Origin: Rallus limicola
Lineage: Eukaryota > Chordata > Aves > Gruiformes > Rallidae
Assembly (NCBI GenBank): GCA_022605955.1
Contig: JAKCOZ010000103.1
Coordinates: 622,501-686,500 of the forward strand
DNA: 64,000 nucleotides
Direction: 5' to 3'
Both the position numbers and the translations under genes were made by a program. The notes below the pieces were generated by a model that was not told the origin of the DNA, did not search any database, and saw nothing but the letters and a program-made list of their open reading frames with translations. Below are positions 10,701 to 21,700 of the stretch, piece after piece; within the stretch, counting starts at the first letter, position 1; every line of letters begins with the position of its first letter.

Positions 10701-13700
10701 GCTTGCGCATGGTGAACTCTGTGCTGATGCAGTGAACCTGGGGGAAAGGCAAAGCATCCTGCAGTTAGGAACGACACCATGTTCCACCCCAGACTTCCCA
10801 TTCCCCTCGAGGGAGCCAAGACAGCACTCAGAGAAAGGGTAGTGTGCTGAGAAGGGTGAAATGCAAACCTGGGGTGGGCCCACACTGAGTACTCCCAGAG
10901 TTAAGGGGTTAAGGAGATGCCACCCCCAGAGTTAAGGGGTTAAGGAGATGCCACGGTGGAGGTGAGGCCATGTTCTCCCAAGTTTTGCAACCACTGACTG
11001 GCAGAAGCAAGCCCCACAGCAGCAGGGCAGAGACTCCTTGGGCTGCACCACCCTCCACATGCTGTGGTCTGTTATTCCAAGAGGTATTTTAGGTGGCTGG
11101 TGAGATGTGCAAAAGCACCTACGCAAGATGGAGACCCAAATCACAAAGCCAGTGGGACCTAAACCACCACAAAACCATTGAACACAGCTTATCGGTGGTC
11201 AGCTGTGCCTTCCTAACATGGGAACCGCTGCTCCTTCCGCTGCTGGAGGCAGGGCGTGTTTGGGTTGACCTCCTTCCAGCACTGCTGGAAGCTGTTATTT
11301 CAGTGCTCCAAGTTAACCAAATCATCTTCTTCCCCATTGGAACACTTATTTTTATCCCTCCTAGCCCCCTGCAACAGGAGTTTCCCGTTTTTCCTTCCTC
11401 ACCTGGATGAACACAGAAGTCCTTTTTGAAGGATCCCAAAGAAACTCCACCGTATTGAGCTGGGTTGGGTTTGCTCTAGGGTCAATGATTCCCACGGACA
11501 TCGGGATATCTGCCGGGGCACAGACAGAGAACAAGCTGCTGTTTGTAGCAGGACAAAAGAGATTCCCAGGGAACACACAGAAGAACCAACCACATCTCTC
11601 AAAGCGCAGAACAGTGACAGCACTTTGTCCCTTAAAGACTGGGAGGCTGGTGACACCTTCAGGCACCCACATCTCCTCCAGCCTCAGCCAGGGTGCTGCT
11701 GCAGGGACTCACCTATGTCCAGTATCCTGTCCCCAGGCCTGTTCCACCGCCAGCCCTCCAGCTGCTGATGCTCTGTGTACTGCAGCCGCCGGTCATGGAA
11801 CACCACACGGAAAATGCTCTAGAGGAGAGAAAACAGGCAGTGGCTGGAGCTTTCCCAGGGGGAGCTGAGAGTCTTCAGGGTATGAGGTATCTCCCCGTCA
11901 CAGAGGAGCGTCACAGAGAAGCCAAAGCAAGAAAAACAAAGCCTAGAAGGACTTCTGGGACAGAAGCATGAGACTGGTTGGATGTCACCAGCCAGACTGG
12001 TCTCAACTAAGTGGGTGAAGGGAAAATCATCCCCCAACTGAGACAGACCTATCCCACCTGTGCTGTCATGGAGGAAAGACCTCCCTATGGAGCAGCTGGC
12101 CACATACCCATGGCTCTCCACTTACCTTTACCAGTTTCCCATTTATCTCTGGAAGCTCCCCAATCTTCCTGTTGTCCAGCATCCGGATTTCATAGGACTG
12201 CCCTGAGGGAAAGACAACAAGGGCACATCAAGGAGCAGACCCTCACTGGCACCCCTCCTCTGGCATTCCGACATCTTTTCCTGTCATACTCAACACGCTG
12301 CTTGAGCTTCTTGACATGTTTTAACAAGGGGATGTACAAGAACAAGCCATCAGAGCCACAGCTCTGTCACCCCTTCCCAAGACCAGCAGCGCTTTCCAGG
12401 AATTATCCTTATCAACCCAAGACCGGGGAAGAAACATGTTACATGAGCACCATCAGCCTTGTGTCACCAGCCCTGATCTTCTCCTCGAAAGCAGCAGGTA
12501 CAGCTCGAACCCATGAAACACACTCACTGCAGAGCACCCCAGCACAGATACACCCATTTAATCACCTTACATTGTGCAGATTTCAATTAGGTTAAATCCT
12601 ACAGCAAGCAGAGGGCGGGCAGAGAGGCAACGGAGGTGGCACTTCCAAACAGGAACAATCTGGGGTTTATTACTGAGGAGTTTTCCATTCCCAAAGGGAA
12701 TTTTATTTGAAGGCAGGATTTTATTTTTCAGCCAGGGAGGGATGAAAGGCTGAAAGGCTGAGAGAAAAGGGGTTTCTCTCACCTTGGTTGAGATAAGTGA
12801 GTGTTTCGTCGTGGAGCTTGACAGCGGGGGACGTGGCAGCGCACAGCACATACTGGAAAGGCAGGATTTTGTTCTCGTTTTCAGGAGGCAAACTCGATTC
12901 TTCCTGCTTGAAGATGGGCAGGGCAAGGACGTCGCTGTAAAGAGATTTGGCAGAGAGCTTCATTTCAGCTCTGGCTACAGGGATACGATGTGTTCAGTAT
13001 TTAGTTCCTCCTCCTAGGAAAAGATCTGAACTTATTTGTTAGTCAAAAAAAAAATCCCGTACCCCCAACATCTCCCTGCAGACCGCAGTGGAGCATTACA
13101 GCCCCCCGAGAACAGGACCCAACACCTCCTCCTGCAAAAGCTTTTCCCATTTTGCCTCCCTGTCCACCGAAACCCCACGTATTTCTTGCTCTGAAGATGA
13201 GAGACGACAGCTTCTGTTTCAGCCTGAAGCCAAGCTCTGCCGGCAGCGTGACTGCTGCGCCATGTGTGCAGAGCTGCTGCAAACACAGCCGCATGCAGGA
13301 CAGCATCCTCTTCCTCGCAGCACCAGCCCCACTCACCTGTGCTGGAGAACTGGTGCCCAGCCCCTTCCCCTGCTCGGAGCACAGCAGCTGGGAGCCTGTT
13401 CACTCTCCAGGAGAGGCCCAGCAGGAATTTGAAGTCTCACTCAGGTTAAGGTCACCAATTTTTTTACCAGTACTTTGCCCTCTGCACCCCACTGCCTTGG
13501 TGAGAGGGGAAGCGGAGACCTTGGGGCATGTTGGACAGAGCAGCAGCACAGTCAGGGTACCAAACCCTCCCTCCCTCAGCCGTTACCTGCTGCATGATGC
13601 ACACAAGCACCTCAGCGCAGGTTCTGCCATGGAAAGAGTCCTTCTGGCACTGGGAGGATCCTCTTGGCTTTCCCAAAACTCATCGACAAGCCCCCGGTCC

Positions 13701-16700
13701 CATAAGCTCTTTGCCTGGGCACCGCACAACCGGACAGCTCAGACCCAAACTGAGAGCTTGGGACACCCATGGAGGTCAGAAGATGTCACGTGCCATGGGC
13801 AGCGCAGCCTCTGCCATGGGTGCCACGCCACGGGACACAGAGAAACCAGACCAAGGTGTTTGAGACAACAGAGAGCGGCAGCAAGCCACTGCAGCTGGCA
13901 CAAGCCTGGGCTCAGCATCCTCCCGGTGCCAGGAAAACCCAAGGTGGCCAAGCCTCAGGTAAACAACTTCTCCCAGGACAAGGATGCCTCTGGATCATTG
14001 CAGCTATGCAAACAGCTCAACATCTGCACTCCCCCGCAAACCTGGACACTTCTCAGTACTCAAAAGGCCACGTGGCAACACGAACTTGCTGAAGAATTTT
14101 ATTTTAGAAGCCATCAGCGATCTCATGTCAAGTGTACGGACACGTATTTAACAGAAACACTTCCAGAAGCTGCCTCTCAGCAGCTGTTCTGAGCTGTAAC
14201 AATGACCGAGAGCAATGACTCCATAGCACATAAACCAGAGCATCCTCCCAGCCGTCCACACCAGCAGAGTCTGGAGCAAACACGTGGCATGGATGAGACC
14301 GCAGAGCTGTGGAATCGCCTGCTGGAACCAGGCAGCAGCATCACACCAGCCCCTGGGGCGATACATGGTGTGAAGAGTCAGGTCACCAACCCCCTGTTAC
14401 AGGCTTCAGGTTCATGCCAGCGCAAGGAAGGAGTTAAATCAGCTTTTTTTTCCTCTAGTTGAACATTAAAAGCCTTTCCCAAGGAAAAAACTGGATTTAT
14501 CTGGCCAAATACCAGCTCCCACCCTACCAAGGCTTTAACCCTTTGGTCTCAAAGAGATTAAATACCCACCCTTCCTCTGGCTCTGGGTGGCAACACGTGT
14601 TGCTGCTGCCCAAACCAGAGTGGGAGAGCCCTTCCCTATCCAAATCCCAACTTCTCTGACATCCCACAGAGCCGATGCCTGGGTCTCACCCCCAAGGCAC
14701 ACGTACACCAATTACAGACAAATTACAGAACCCAGAGGACAAACTTCCCTATGCTCCCTCTCACGAGCGGAGGAACGGAGCTGCCTCTTGCAGAATTTCT
14801 TGCCCGAGCAGGCTGAGGAGGAAGGACAAAGCGCCGATGTCACTGATCCCTCTAAGAAAGCATGAGGATGGGGAAGGCCAACACTAACCTGCTGTGCCTG
14901 GACAGACGGGAAAGTTAATTGGATTAATTTAAAGGCTGCATCCTACACAAATTCTCCCGGCTGCTGGAGGAACGTAGGATGCCCTTCTGCGTGCACGAAC
15001 GCTCATTTCTCCAGGGTTTCACTGCTAAGACCCCAAACCCCACATTTAAAACCCCTCTGGGTAGTCACATCCCTGGAATGTGAGTCTGTCCCTAATTAAT
15101 CATGAATAACTGTCAGGAAAATAACGTTTTCCTGTCTGCTTCTGACGCAGCCCCGCACACAGAGGCCAGGAGATCTTCCCCGTGACACTCCTGTGCTGAC
15201 CCAATGCTGTCAACGTGTCCGTGCCGCAGGATCCGGGTTACAGAACCAGCTTCACATTGGTTTGCAGTAAGAAAGGGATTATTTACAGGGGCAGCGTGGT
15301 TAGAAAACAGCAAGGGAAAGCTTAGCAGCTCCCAGTGTCTTCACAGCATCTCCAGGGGACAAACAACCTCAGCCAGAGAAGCACATCACAGTGGTGATGG
15401 CGGCCAAACCGAAGGGTCCTGCCTGCTCCAGAGAACTTTCCTGCGACACCTGTGGACGCATCTCCCGTTCAAGAGTATTTTGTTGGGCCACTTTAAGGTT
15501 ATTTTGGGGAAAAGCTTTGACAGAAAGCCTCTGTGGATGGAAGTAGTCAGCCAAAGCCTGATTATCGCCTCCGAAGCCACCTCTGCTCTCCAAAAAACCC
15601 GACTCCAGGGAATGCCACGAAGCCAGGATCGTTAAGAAACGCCAAGCGCAATCCCACCGCACAACTCAAACGAGACAGAGCTTCCAGCCTGAGCGACATC
15701 CCTCATCTCCAACCACCACCTACCAGTGCTCCTTCCCAACGTGGCAACATGCCTCTTCCATGGGGAGAAGGGACGAAAGCGGAACACCCCCGGCAGAAGA
15801 AGCCAGAAACACCCTCAAAACCCAAAGCGTCCGTTGAAACTTTCTCCTCCCTCCTCTTCCTGTGACACGGGAGAAAATGTCAGATGTCAGGGCTCGCTCA
15901 CCTACGGGGCCACACTCTATTTACGGGCAGCATAGGTCAAGAAACAGCTCTGAAAAAGAGAGTCGGGTTTCAGGCAGGCGAGTGAGGCTCTGCAGAGAGC
16001 AGCTCTCAGCAGCAGCTCTGGACACCGCAGAGATCAAAGCCCTTTTTGCACAGATAATACTGGTGTGGAAAAGCTTTGCAGCCAGTTTGGTGGTGACACT
16101 GGGATGTGAAGAGCTCAAGACTTTGCTCAAAACCAAAAACTGGTGCCCAGGGGCGGTTGGTAAAGGACGGGAGCGCACTGAAGCGGTCAGATTTCCCTGT
16201 GCCATTTAAACTTTGACGCCCGGACGATGGGTTTTAGCTCCATGAAGGCAAGTAAGGTGATCCACGCTGCCTCTGATCATGCTGAGAGGTGAGCATGGAA
16301 CTCAAAAAGAAGGGAAAGGGGAGAAAAAGGAGCTTTGAAGCTTTGTGACCACCTCTCATAGCAGAGCTGGGCCTCCCTTGAGTGCATTAAATAGAGGAGG
16401 CAGAGCATCGAGGAGAAAACCAGAACAGCTTCCTCTGGCTTCACACCTCCGAGCCAGCTTTCCTCCAGCCACCTTCTCCCCAGGGCCATCACCATGTCTC
16501 TCCCCTTCCTCTTCCTGGAGGGCTCAAACCTCAGCCCAGACCCCCAGTCCCTCCATCACCCACCAAGCTCCTGCCTGGGGTATGCAGGGAGGGACCCAGC
16601 TGCTCCTTCCCCCTCACTGCCAGGGATCCTGGGATGGAAGCAAGCGGAACAGAAGTTGCATTTGAACGAATCAAGCTCCTGCCCCAAATGACACCAAGAC

Positions 16701-17153
16701 ATCGCTCTCCCAGACGGCACCGGCTCCGTGGCCACCCTCAGCGGAGCCAGTTGATCGAGGACAGTGATGGGGACAGACCGAGTCCGTGAACCCCAACCTG
16801 TCCAACAAGGTTCAACCCTCCCTGGGGATCCCGCTCCCAGTTCAGCTCCAAGTTGGGACAACCGAGCCGCTTCGACCCCAAATCCCGCCATGCTGCTGTC
16901 CCTCTCGGGGAGCGTGGTGATTCTGGGGGAGGCAGCGCTCCCCACCACCGGAGCCCCAGCACAGCACGGGGGGCTGACTGACCCCGGCTCCCCGCTCTCC
17001 CCGTGCTGGGCAGCCGTCGCAGCCCACCTACCTCATGCTGTAGGCCCCAGCACCCAGCTCCTGGCCGATGCCCGACAAGCTGGCGTCGAAGTCCTGCACC
17101 AGCCCCGACTCGATCACCTCATCCGCCAGCGGCAGCTTCAGGGCCCACGCCAT
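4761..17153 (-). CDS. TFCP2: TFCP2, alpha-globin transcription factor CP2 (LSF)
   Basis: Grainyhead/CP2-family nuclear transcription factor that binds DNA as dimers and tetramers. Fifteen coding exons on the minus strand: 17032-17153, 12783-12934, 12126-12202, 11713-11818, 11403-11509, 10585-10737, 10382-10492, 9645-9733, 9105-9153, 8521-8614, 7783-7873, 6778-6884, 5558-5700, 4918-4969, 4761-4798. They sum to 1491 nt (496 aa; human 502), with every junction in frame and GT-AG. The protein starts [17 protein letters not shown] and ends NDSYHIILK. The CP2 DNA-binding region spans about residues 60-260 (for example [19 protein letters not shown]), the SAM-like domain about 323-385, and the oligomerisation segment ([14 protein letters not shown]) follows. 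The polyglutamine tract of human LSF is only QQQ here, which explains the shorter length. The start is the first in-frame ATG in the CpG-island exon. Its paralogue UBP1 is less likely given the N-terminus and synteny. Confidence 0.97.
10894..10955. repeat. 31-bp exact tandem duplication in TFCP2 intron 5
   Basis: Two adjacent copies with period 31, each containing CCCAGAGTTAAGGGGTTAAG followed by GAGATGCCAC. The identity of the copies implies a recent local duplication. It lies between coding exons 5 and 6 of TFCP2 and is not near a splice site. Confidence 0.9.
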
Positions 17154-17720
17154 CCTCGCTGCGGCCCCCAGGGAGGGTGCCAGCGGGGTTGGGAGGGGGC
17201 TTCTCGGCGCCCCGCCCCGCTGGGCGCAGAGATAAGCGCGCTCCCCAATTCTCCCGGGGGCACCGAGCCCGCCGCTGCCCCTCAGGGACCCTCAGCCCCC
17301 CCCCCCCCCGCTCCCCTCACGCCCCGCAGCCCGAGGGGGCCTCGCTCTCTGCGGAACGCACCCGCTCTGCCACCCCCAGGGACCGCAACCCCGCGGGGAC
17401 CCCGAGCTCTACCGTCCCGCCTGAGGGGCTGCACCCCCGAGGGGCCGCCCTGGCCCCACACCCCCCTCCCCCGGGCTGCGCCCGCGCCGCCGTGGGCCCC
17501 GGGCTGCGGCCCCCGCAAGATGGAGGCGGTGGCACCGCGGACCCCCCGCCCTCGCCGCCAGCGGGGAGGCGACCCCGCCCCCACCGCAGCGTCCAGCCAA
17601 TGGAAGCAGAGCGTTGCAGGGTGACGCGCGGCAGGAGGTAGCCAATGGAAAGCTTTGTGGAGTACCCGCCTAATGGAGATTGGTCAGGGGGCGGGGCGGG
17701 AACGGCGCGGCGTGAGGCGC
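17154..17720 (-). promoter_or_regulatory. TFCP2: TFCP2 CpG-island promoter with three CCAAT boxes
   Basis: TATA-less CpG island upstream of the TFCP2 start codon. CCAAT boxes lie at 17597-17601 and 17642-17646 on the plus strand and at 17679-17683 on the minus strand (ATTGG on plus), 45 and 37 bases apart. An adjacent GC box is at 17687-17700 (GGGGGCGGGGCGGG), and a YY1-like word CAAGATGGAGGCGG is at 17516-17529. Regular NF-Y spacing next to Sp1 sites is typical of broadly expressed genes. The exact start site is not determinable. From 17720 to 18030 I see GC-rich spacer only. Confidence 0.7.
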
Positions 17721-18030
17721 TCGGCGCCGTGCCGCGCCTCCCTCAGAGTCGCCGGTTCGAGTCCTGGTTCGGCTCAGGAGGGAGTGCGTTGAGTTGCTCG
17801 GGTCTCGTCCGGGGGTTCATTTCTCTCTCCCGGGGCTGCAGCGGAGACGGAGGGAACGATGCCGCCCCTTGGAAACGGCCCAGGTCCATCCTTGGATGGT
17901 GCCGAAAGCACCCCTCCACCCCATGACCCCCCCCCTCGCCGCGGGTGAACAGGGACACCCCCCTCCCCCCCCCCCATCCGCCTTTGGCTCCGAAAAAAAG
18001 GGGAAAGGAAAAGAAAAAAGAAAAATACTG

Positions 18031-18036
18031 TTTATT
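18031..18036 (-). terminator. POU6F1: POU6F1 polyadenylation signal (AATAAA)
   Basis: TTTATT on plus is AATAAA on the gene strand, about 740 bases after the POU6F1 stop at 18777. The 3' UTR (18037-18776) is GC-rich and contains no other feature. Only about 300-400 bases separate this from the TFCP2 promoter, so the two genes are tightly packed head to tail. Confidence 0.75.
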
Positions 18037-18776
18037 TCACACCACTACATCAAGTGCATCAGTCTGCCGCGTCCCTGCAGGGCCACCCGGTGTCCCCTGT
18101 CCCCCTAACCCCCCCCCACAGCCATCGCCTCTCCCCCTCACTCCATGGATGAGGGTGGGGACAACCGATGGAGCCCCCAAAACCAGGAAGGGCTCCCGCC
18201 TCCATTACAGGGCTTGCCCCCATCAAAACCCTTTCCGGATGCTGAAGAGTCCAGTGAAGTCCCCAGCTGCCACCCATGGCGGAGCGGGGGTCACACCGAG
18301 ATGCTGGCAGGCAGGAGGCAGGAGATCCATGAAATCAAAAGGGGGGGTTTGAAATGAAATCGGAGGGGGGGCTCACCCCCAGTGAGCCGTGATGCTACCA
18401 TGGGAACACAGGAAAACGGCCCAAAAATGAGAATCACTCTGTCGGGGAGGGTGTGTGACACTCGGGGGGGCAGGAGAGGCGGTGCGTGCAGGCAGGGGGT
18501 CTGTCACCACGCACGGTACAGGCAGGCATGACACCCGACATCAACACACTTAGGTGATGTGTGATGGGGAAGAAAGGGGACGGACAGACACACAGACACA
18601 CCTACGGGCATGGTGGGGTGATGGAGACATCCCCCCACCCTCCCACCCCAGCCCCCACCGTGGGGCCAGGGGACAAAGTCGCTGGAAAAAGTGCTGATGG
18701 CAGGAGGTTGGGATGGGCAAGGGGGAGGTACGGGTCGGGGGATCAGGGGGGGATCTTCCCCATCCCCGTCTCCCGT

Positions 18777-21700
18777 TTAGGGGATCTGAAAGACGTTGAG
18801 TTTACTGGTGTTCTTGAGGGTCTGCCGGCGGTTGCAGAACCAGACGCGGACGACTTCGCGGTCGTAGTTGAGCTCCTTGGCAATCTCGGTGATCTCCTGG
18901 CCAGTGGGCAAGGCGTTCTTCTCGAAGTAGGCGTTGAGAGCCTCGATGGCCTGGGGGGTGAAGGAGGTGCGGCGCTTCCGTTTTTTGGAGGGTTCCCCCC
19001 CCACGAATTCCATCAGGTTTTGTTGCCCCTCTTGGTTACGGAGCTCGGCTTCGCTCAACCATTTTTCCAGCACCGGTTTAAGCTTCTGGGCGCTCTTGGG
19101 AGTGATGTCCAGCTTCTCGAACCTGCAGCAGGCACAGAGAAACCCTCAGGGATGGGATGGGGCCCTGGGGGGGAAACAGCCACCAACGGAGGGGACACAC
19201 ACACCGTGATGGGGTTGGGGGCACCACTGCCTTCAGTGGGCGAGACCACAGCAGGTGGGGAGTGATGCTGCAGGCAGGGAGCCTGGCAGCGACTCCCCCA
19301 TCACCACCTTCTCCCATTTTCTCCTTCAATTTTCCTCCTTTCCCTCCATCCCCCCCCCCCCCCCCCCCAGTTCTTTTTTTTCCCATTTTCCCTCATTTTT
19401 CTCCTTTCCTCCAATTTCCCTCATCCAATTCTGTTTCTGCCCTATTTTCCTCCCTCCTCTAGTTCTCCTCTGCTCCCTTTTCACTCCTTTACTCCCATTT
19501 CTCTCCTCTTCTCCACCTCTCCTCCTTTGCTCTGCTGTCCCCCCATCCTTCCCCCTCTTCCTGATGGTGCCAGGCAGCGACCCCCAACCCCCCCGGTACC
19601 TGCAGATGGCCGACTGGCTGTAGGCAGGTCCCTCGGTGGCTGTCAGGGCCTGTCCCACCTGCGTCTGTGTCAGCCCAAGGGACAAGCGGCGGATCTTGAA
19701 GTTCTTGGCAAATTCCCGGATCTCCTCCAGGTTAATCCCATCCTCCTCCGTGCCGCTGTTGGGTGCTGGGGGCTCTGCAGGTGGAGGGACACAGGGGCTG
19801 TCATCAAACGGCCACGAAGCCGCCTCTTCCCCTCCTGCCCTGCCATAACGAGCATCCCCTTCACTCCCTAACGAAGTCCGCGTGCTGGGGTGATACCCAA
19901 GGGTGCAGGGTGCAGGTGTGCAGCATGACCCCTGAATCCCAGAGGAACCCTGAGCCCAGCATTTCCTCCAGAATCACCTCTTCAGCCCAGGGAACCCCAG
20001 ATCTCAGTACTCCTCTTGCCAGGTCCCCGGCATTCTCCCAGTAGCCCCTCAGTATCCCCAGCATACTCTCCCCAACCCAGGGGATCCCAGACCCTGGCAT
20101 CCCCCCAGTATCCCCCATTGTAACTCACTGGAGACCAGCTGGCTGACAGTGGGGGTCTCTGCGCAGGTGATGGGGACGGGCACGGAGGAAGCCTTCGCCG
20201 CTGGGGCAGGGTTTGCCACCACCACGGTCGGCTGGGAGAGAGCTGGGGCTGGCTGGATGGGCTGGACCTGGGGCAGAGCAGGGGGTCAGCATCCCCAGAG
20301 TGGGGGTCTCCCCCTCTTCCAGCACCAAGGCCAGGCTGCTCCCTCTCCATCAGCTCCATCCCCACAGTGGCAGGAGAATGGCTGCCACATCAACCGGTGA
20401 GATGGAGTGGAGTGGCACTGGGATCCAGCCAGCACTGTGCTGGGTACAATTTGGTACTGAATTTGGGATGTCCCGGCACATAGATATGGGGGTAACCAAG
20501 GTGAGGCTTGGTCACATCCCATTGAGCTGGGAAACTCCATGGGCACCCAGACCAGAATGTCCCACAGGGACGTGAGGGAGTCACTCGCAGGCCCCCACAG
20601 CAGCACAGCTGGGTCCCAGAGATGCTCAGGTGCTCCCGAAGCAATGCAGCCACATCCCCACAGTGCTCACGGGCTCACAAAGCACCACGACTGGGTCCCG
20701 CAGCAATGTAGCCAGGTCCCACTGACACCCCGGTGCTCCCAAAGCCACACGGCTGGGGACCTGCCACCCCTCTGGCCACGTGACCATCAGACTCCGAGGC
20801 CATCGCTCACCTCAGTCTTGGCGGGGGGCTCGGGGGTGCCAGTTTTCTTGATGGTGGCTGCCTGGATGGTGCCACCAGCCAGTGTGGCGATGACCTGGCC
20901 CTGGGCATTGAGCAGCAGCTGCGGTGTCACCGCCTGTACCTGCAGGTTCTGGGCCGGCAGAGTGGCTGGGGCAGGGCTGGCTGCTGCCATCCCAGGGGGG
21001 TTCACCACCCACGGCAGTGTCCCGATCACCTGGGCCAAGGGAGGAGAGCCAGGGCTGGGGGGGTTGCACCATGCCAACACCCTTCCCCAGGGCCAGGGGT
21101 GTGCAATCCGGCTTCCCCAGGGCAAAGGATGCCGGTGCTGGGGAGGGGGTGGCAAGGACAGGTGCCCCCCGCTGTGGTACCTGGCCCTGGGCGTTGGTCA
21201 GGATCTGGCCCGTGATGCCCGGCACGCTGGAGATGGTGTTTGCAATCACGGGGGCAGCTGCCAGGGAGCCGAGGAGCTGGGTCTGACCCCCTAGAGAAGC
21301 CGCGCTGATCTGCAGAGAACCGAAAGCCGAGGGTCAGAGACGTGGGTGGCACCCCAGGCCACCGCGTCCCCCTCCCCTGCGCACAGCTGGCCACCCCTTC
21401 CCCTGTGACAGGATGACTCCTGCCTTGCCACCATGACCGGACACAGTCCCCAAATGTCCTCAAATCTGTCCTCTAGATTTTGCCTAACGCGAAGCTGCCT
21501 GCACGCTCGCTTGTCGTTCTCCTTGGATGGGGAAACTGAGGCCAGGGTCTCGCCTGATCCCCTGGGTAGGTGATGGCTGAATCAAGAGTGCTTCATCCTC
21601 AGGGAAGCACAACTTCCTATGGCTCTTGGCGGCCGTGCCAGGCACCGGATAAAGGGCACAGGTGCCAAACTCGCTCGGCTCCACGCCGCAGGCTGCCAGG

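Noticed and set aside
13152..14192. 346-aa plus-strand open frame
   Set aside because: It lies wholly in TFCP2 intron 1, has no recognisable domain and no splice or promoter context, and its composition is that of GC-rich random sequence.
17752..17762. GGTTCGAGTCC, a perfect tRNA B-box word
   Set aside because: The flanking T-stem does not pair (two of five positions fail), no matching acceptor stem or A-box lies at the right distance, and the site is in the TFCP2 upstream CpG island.
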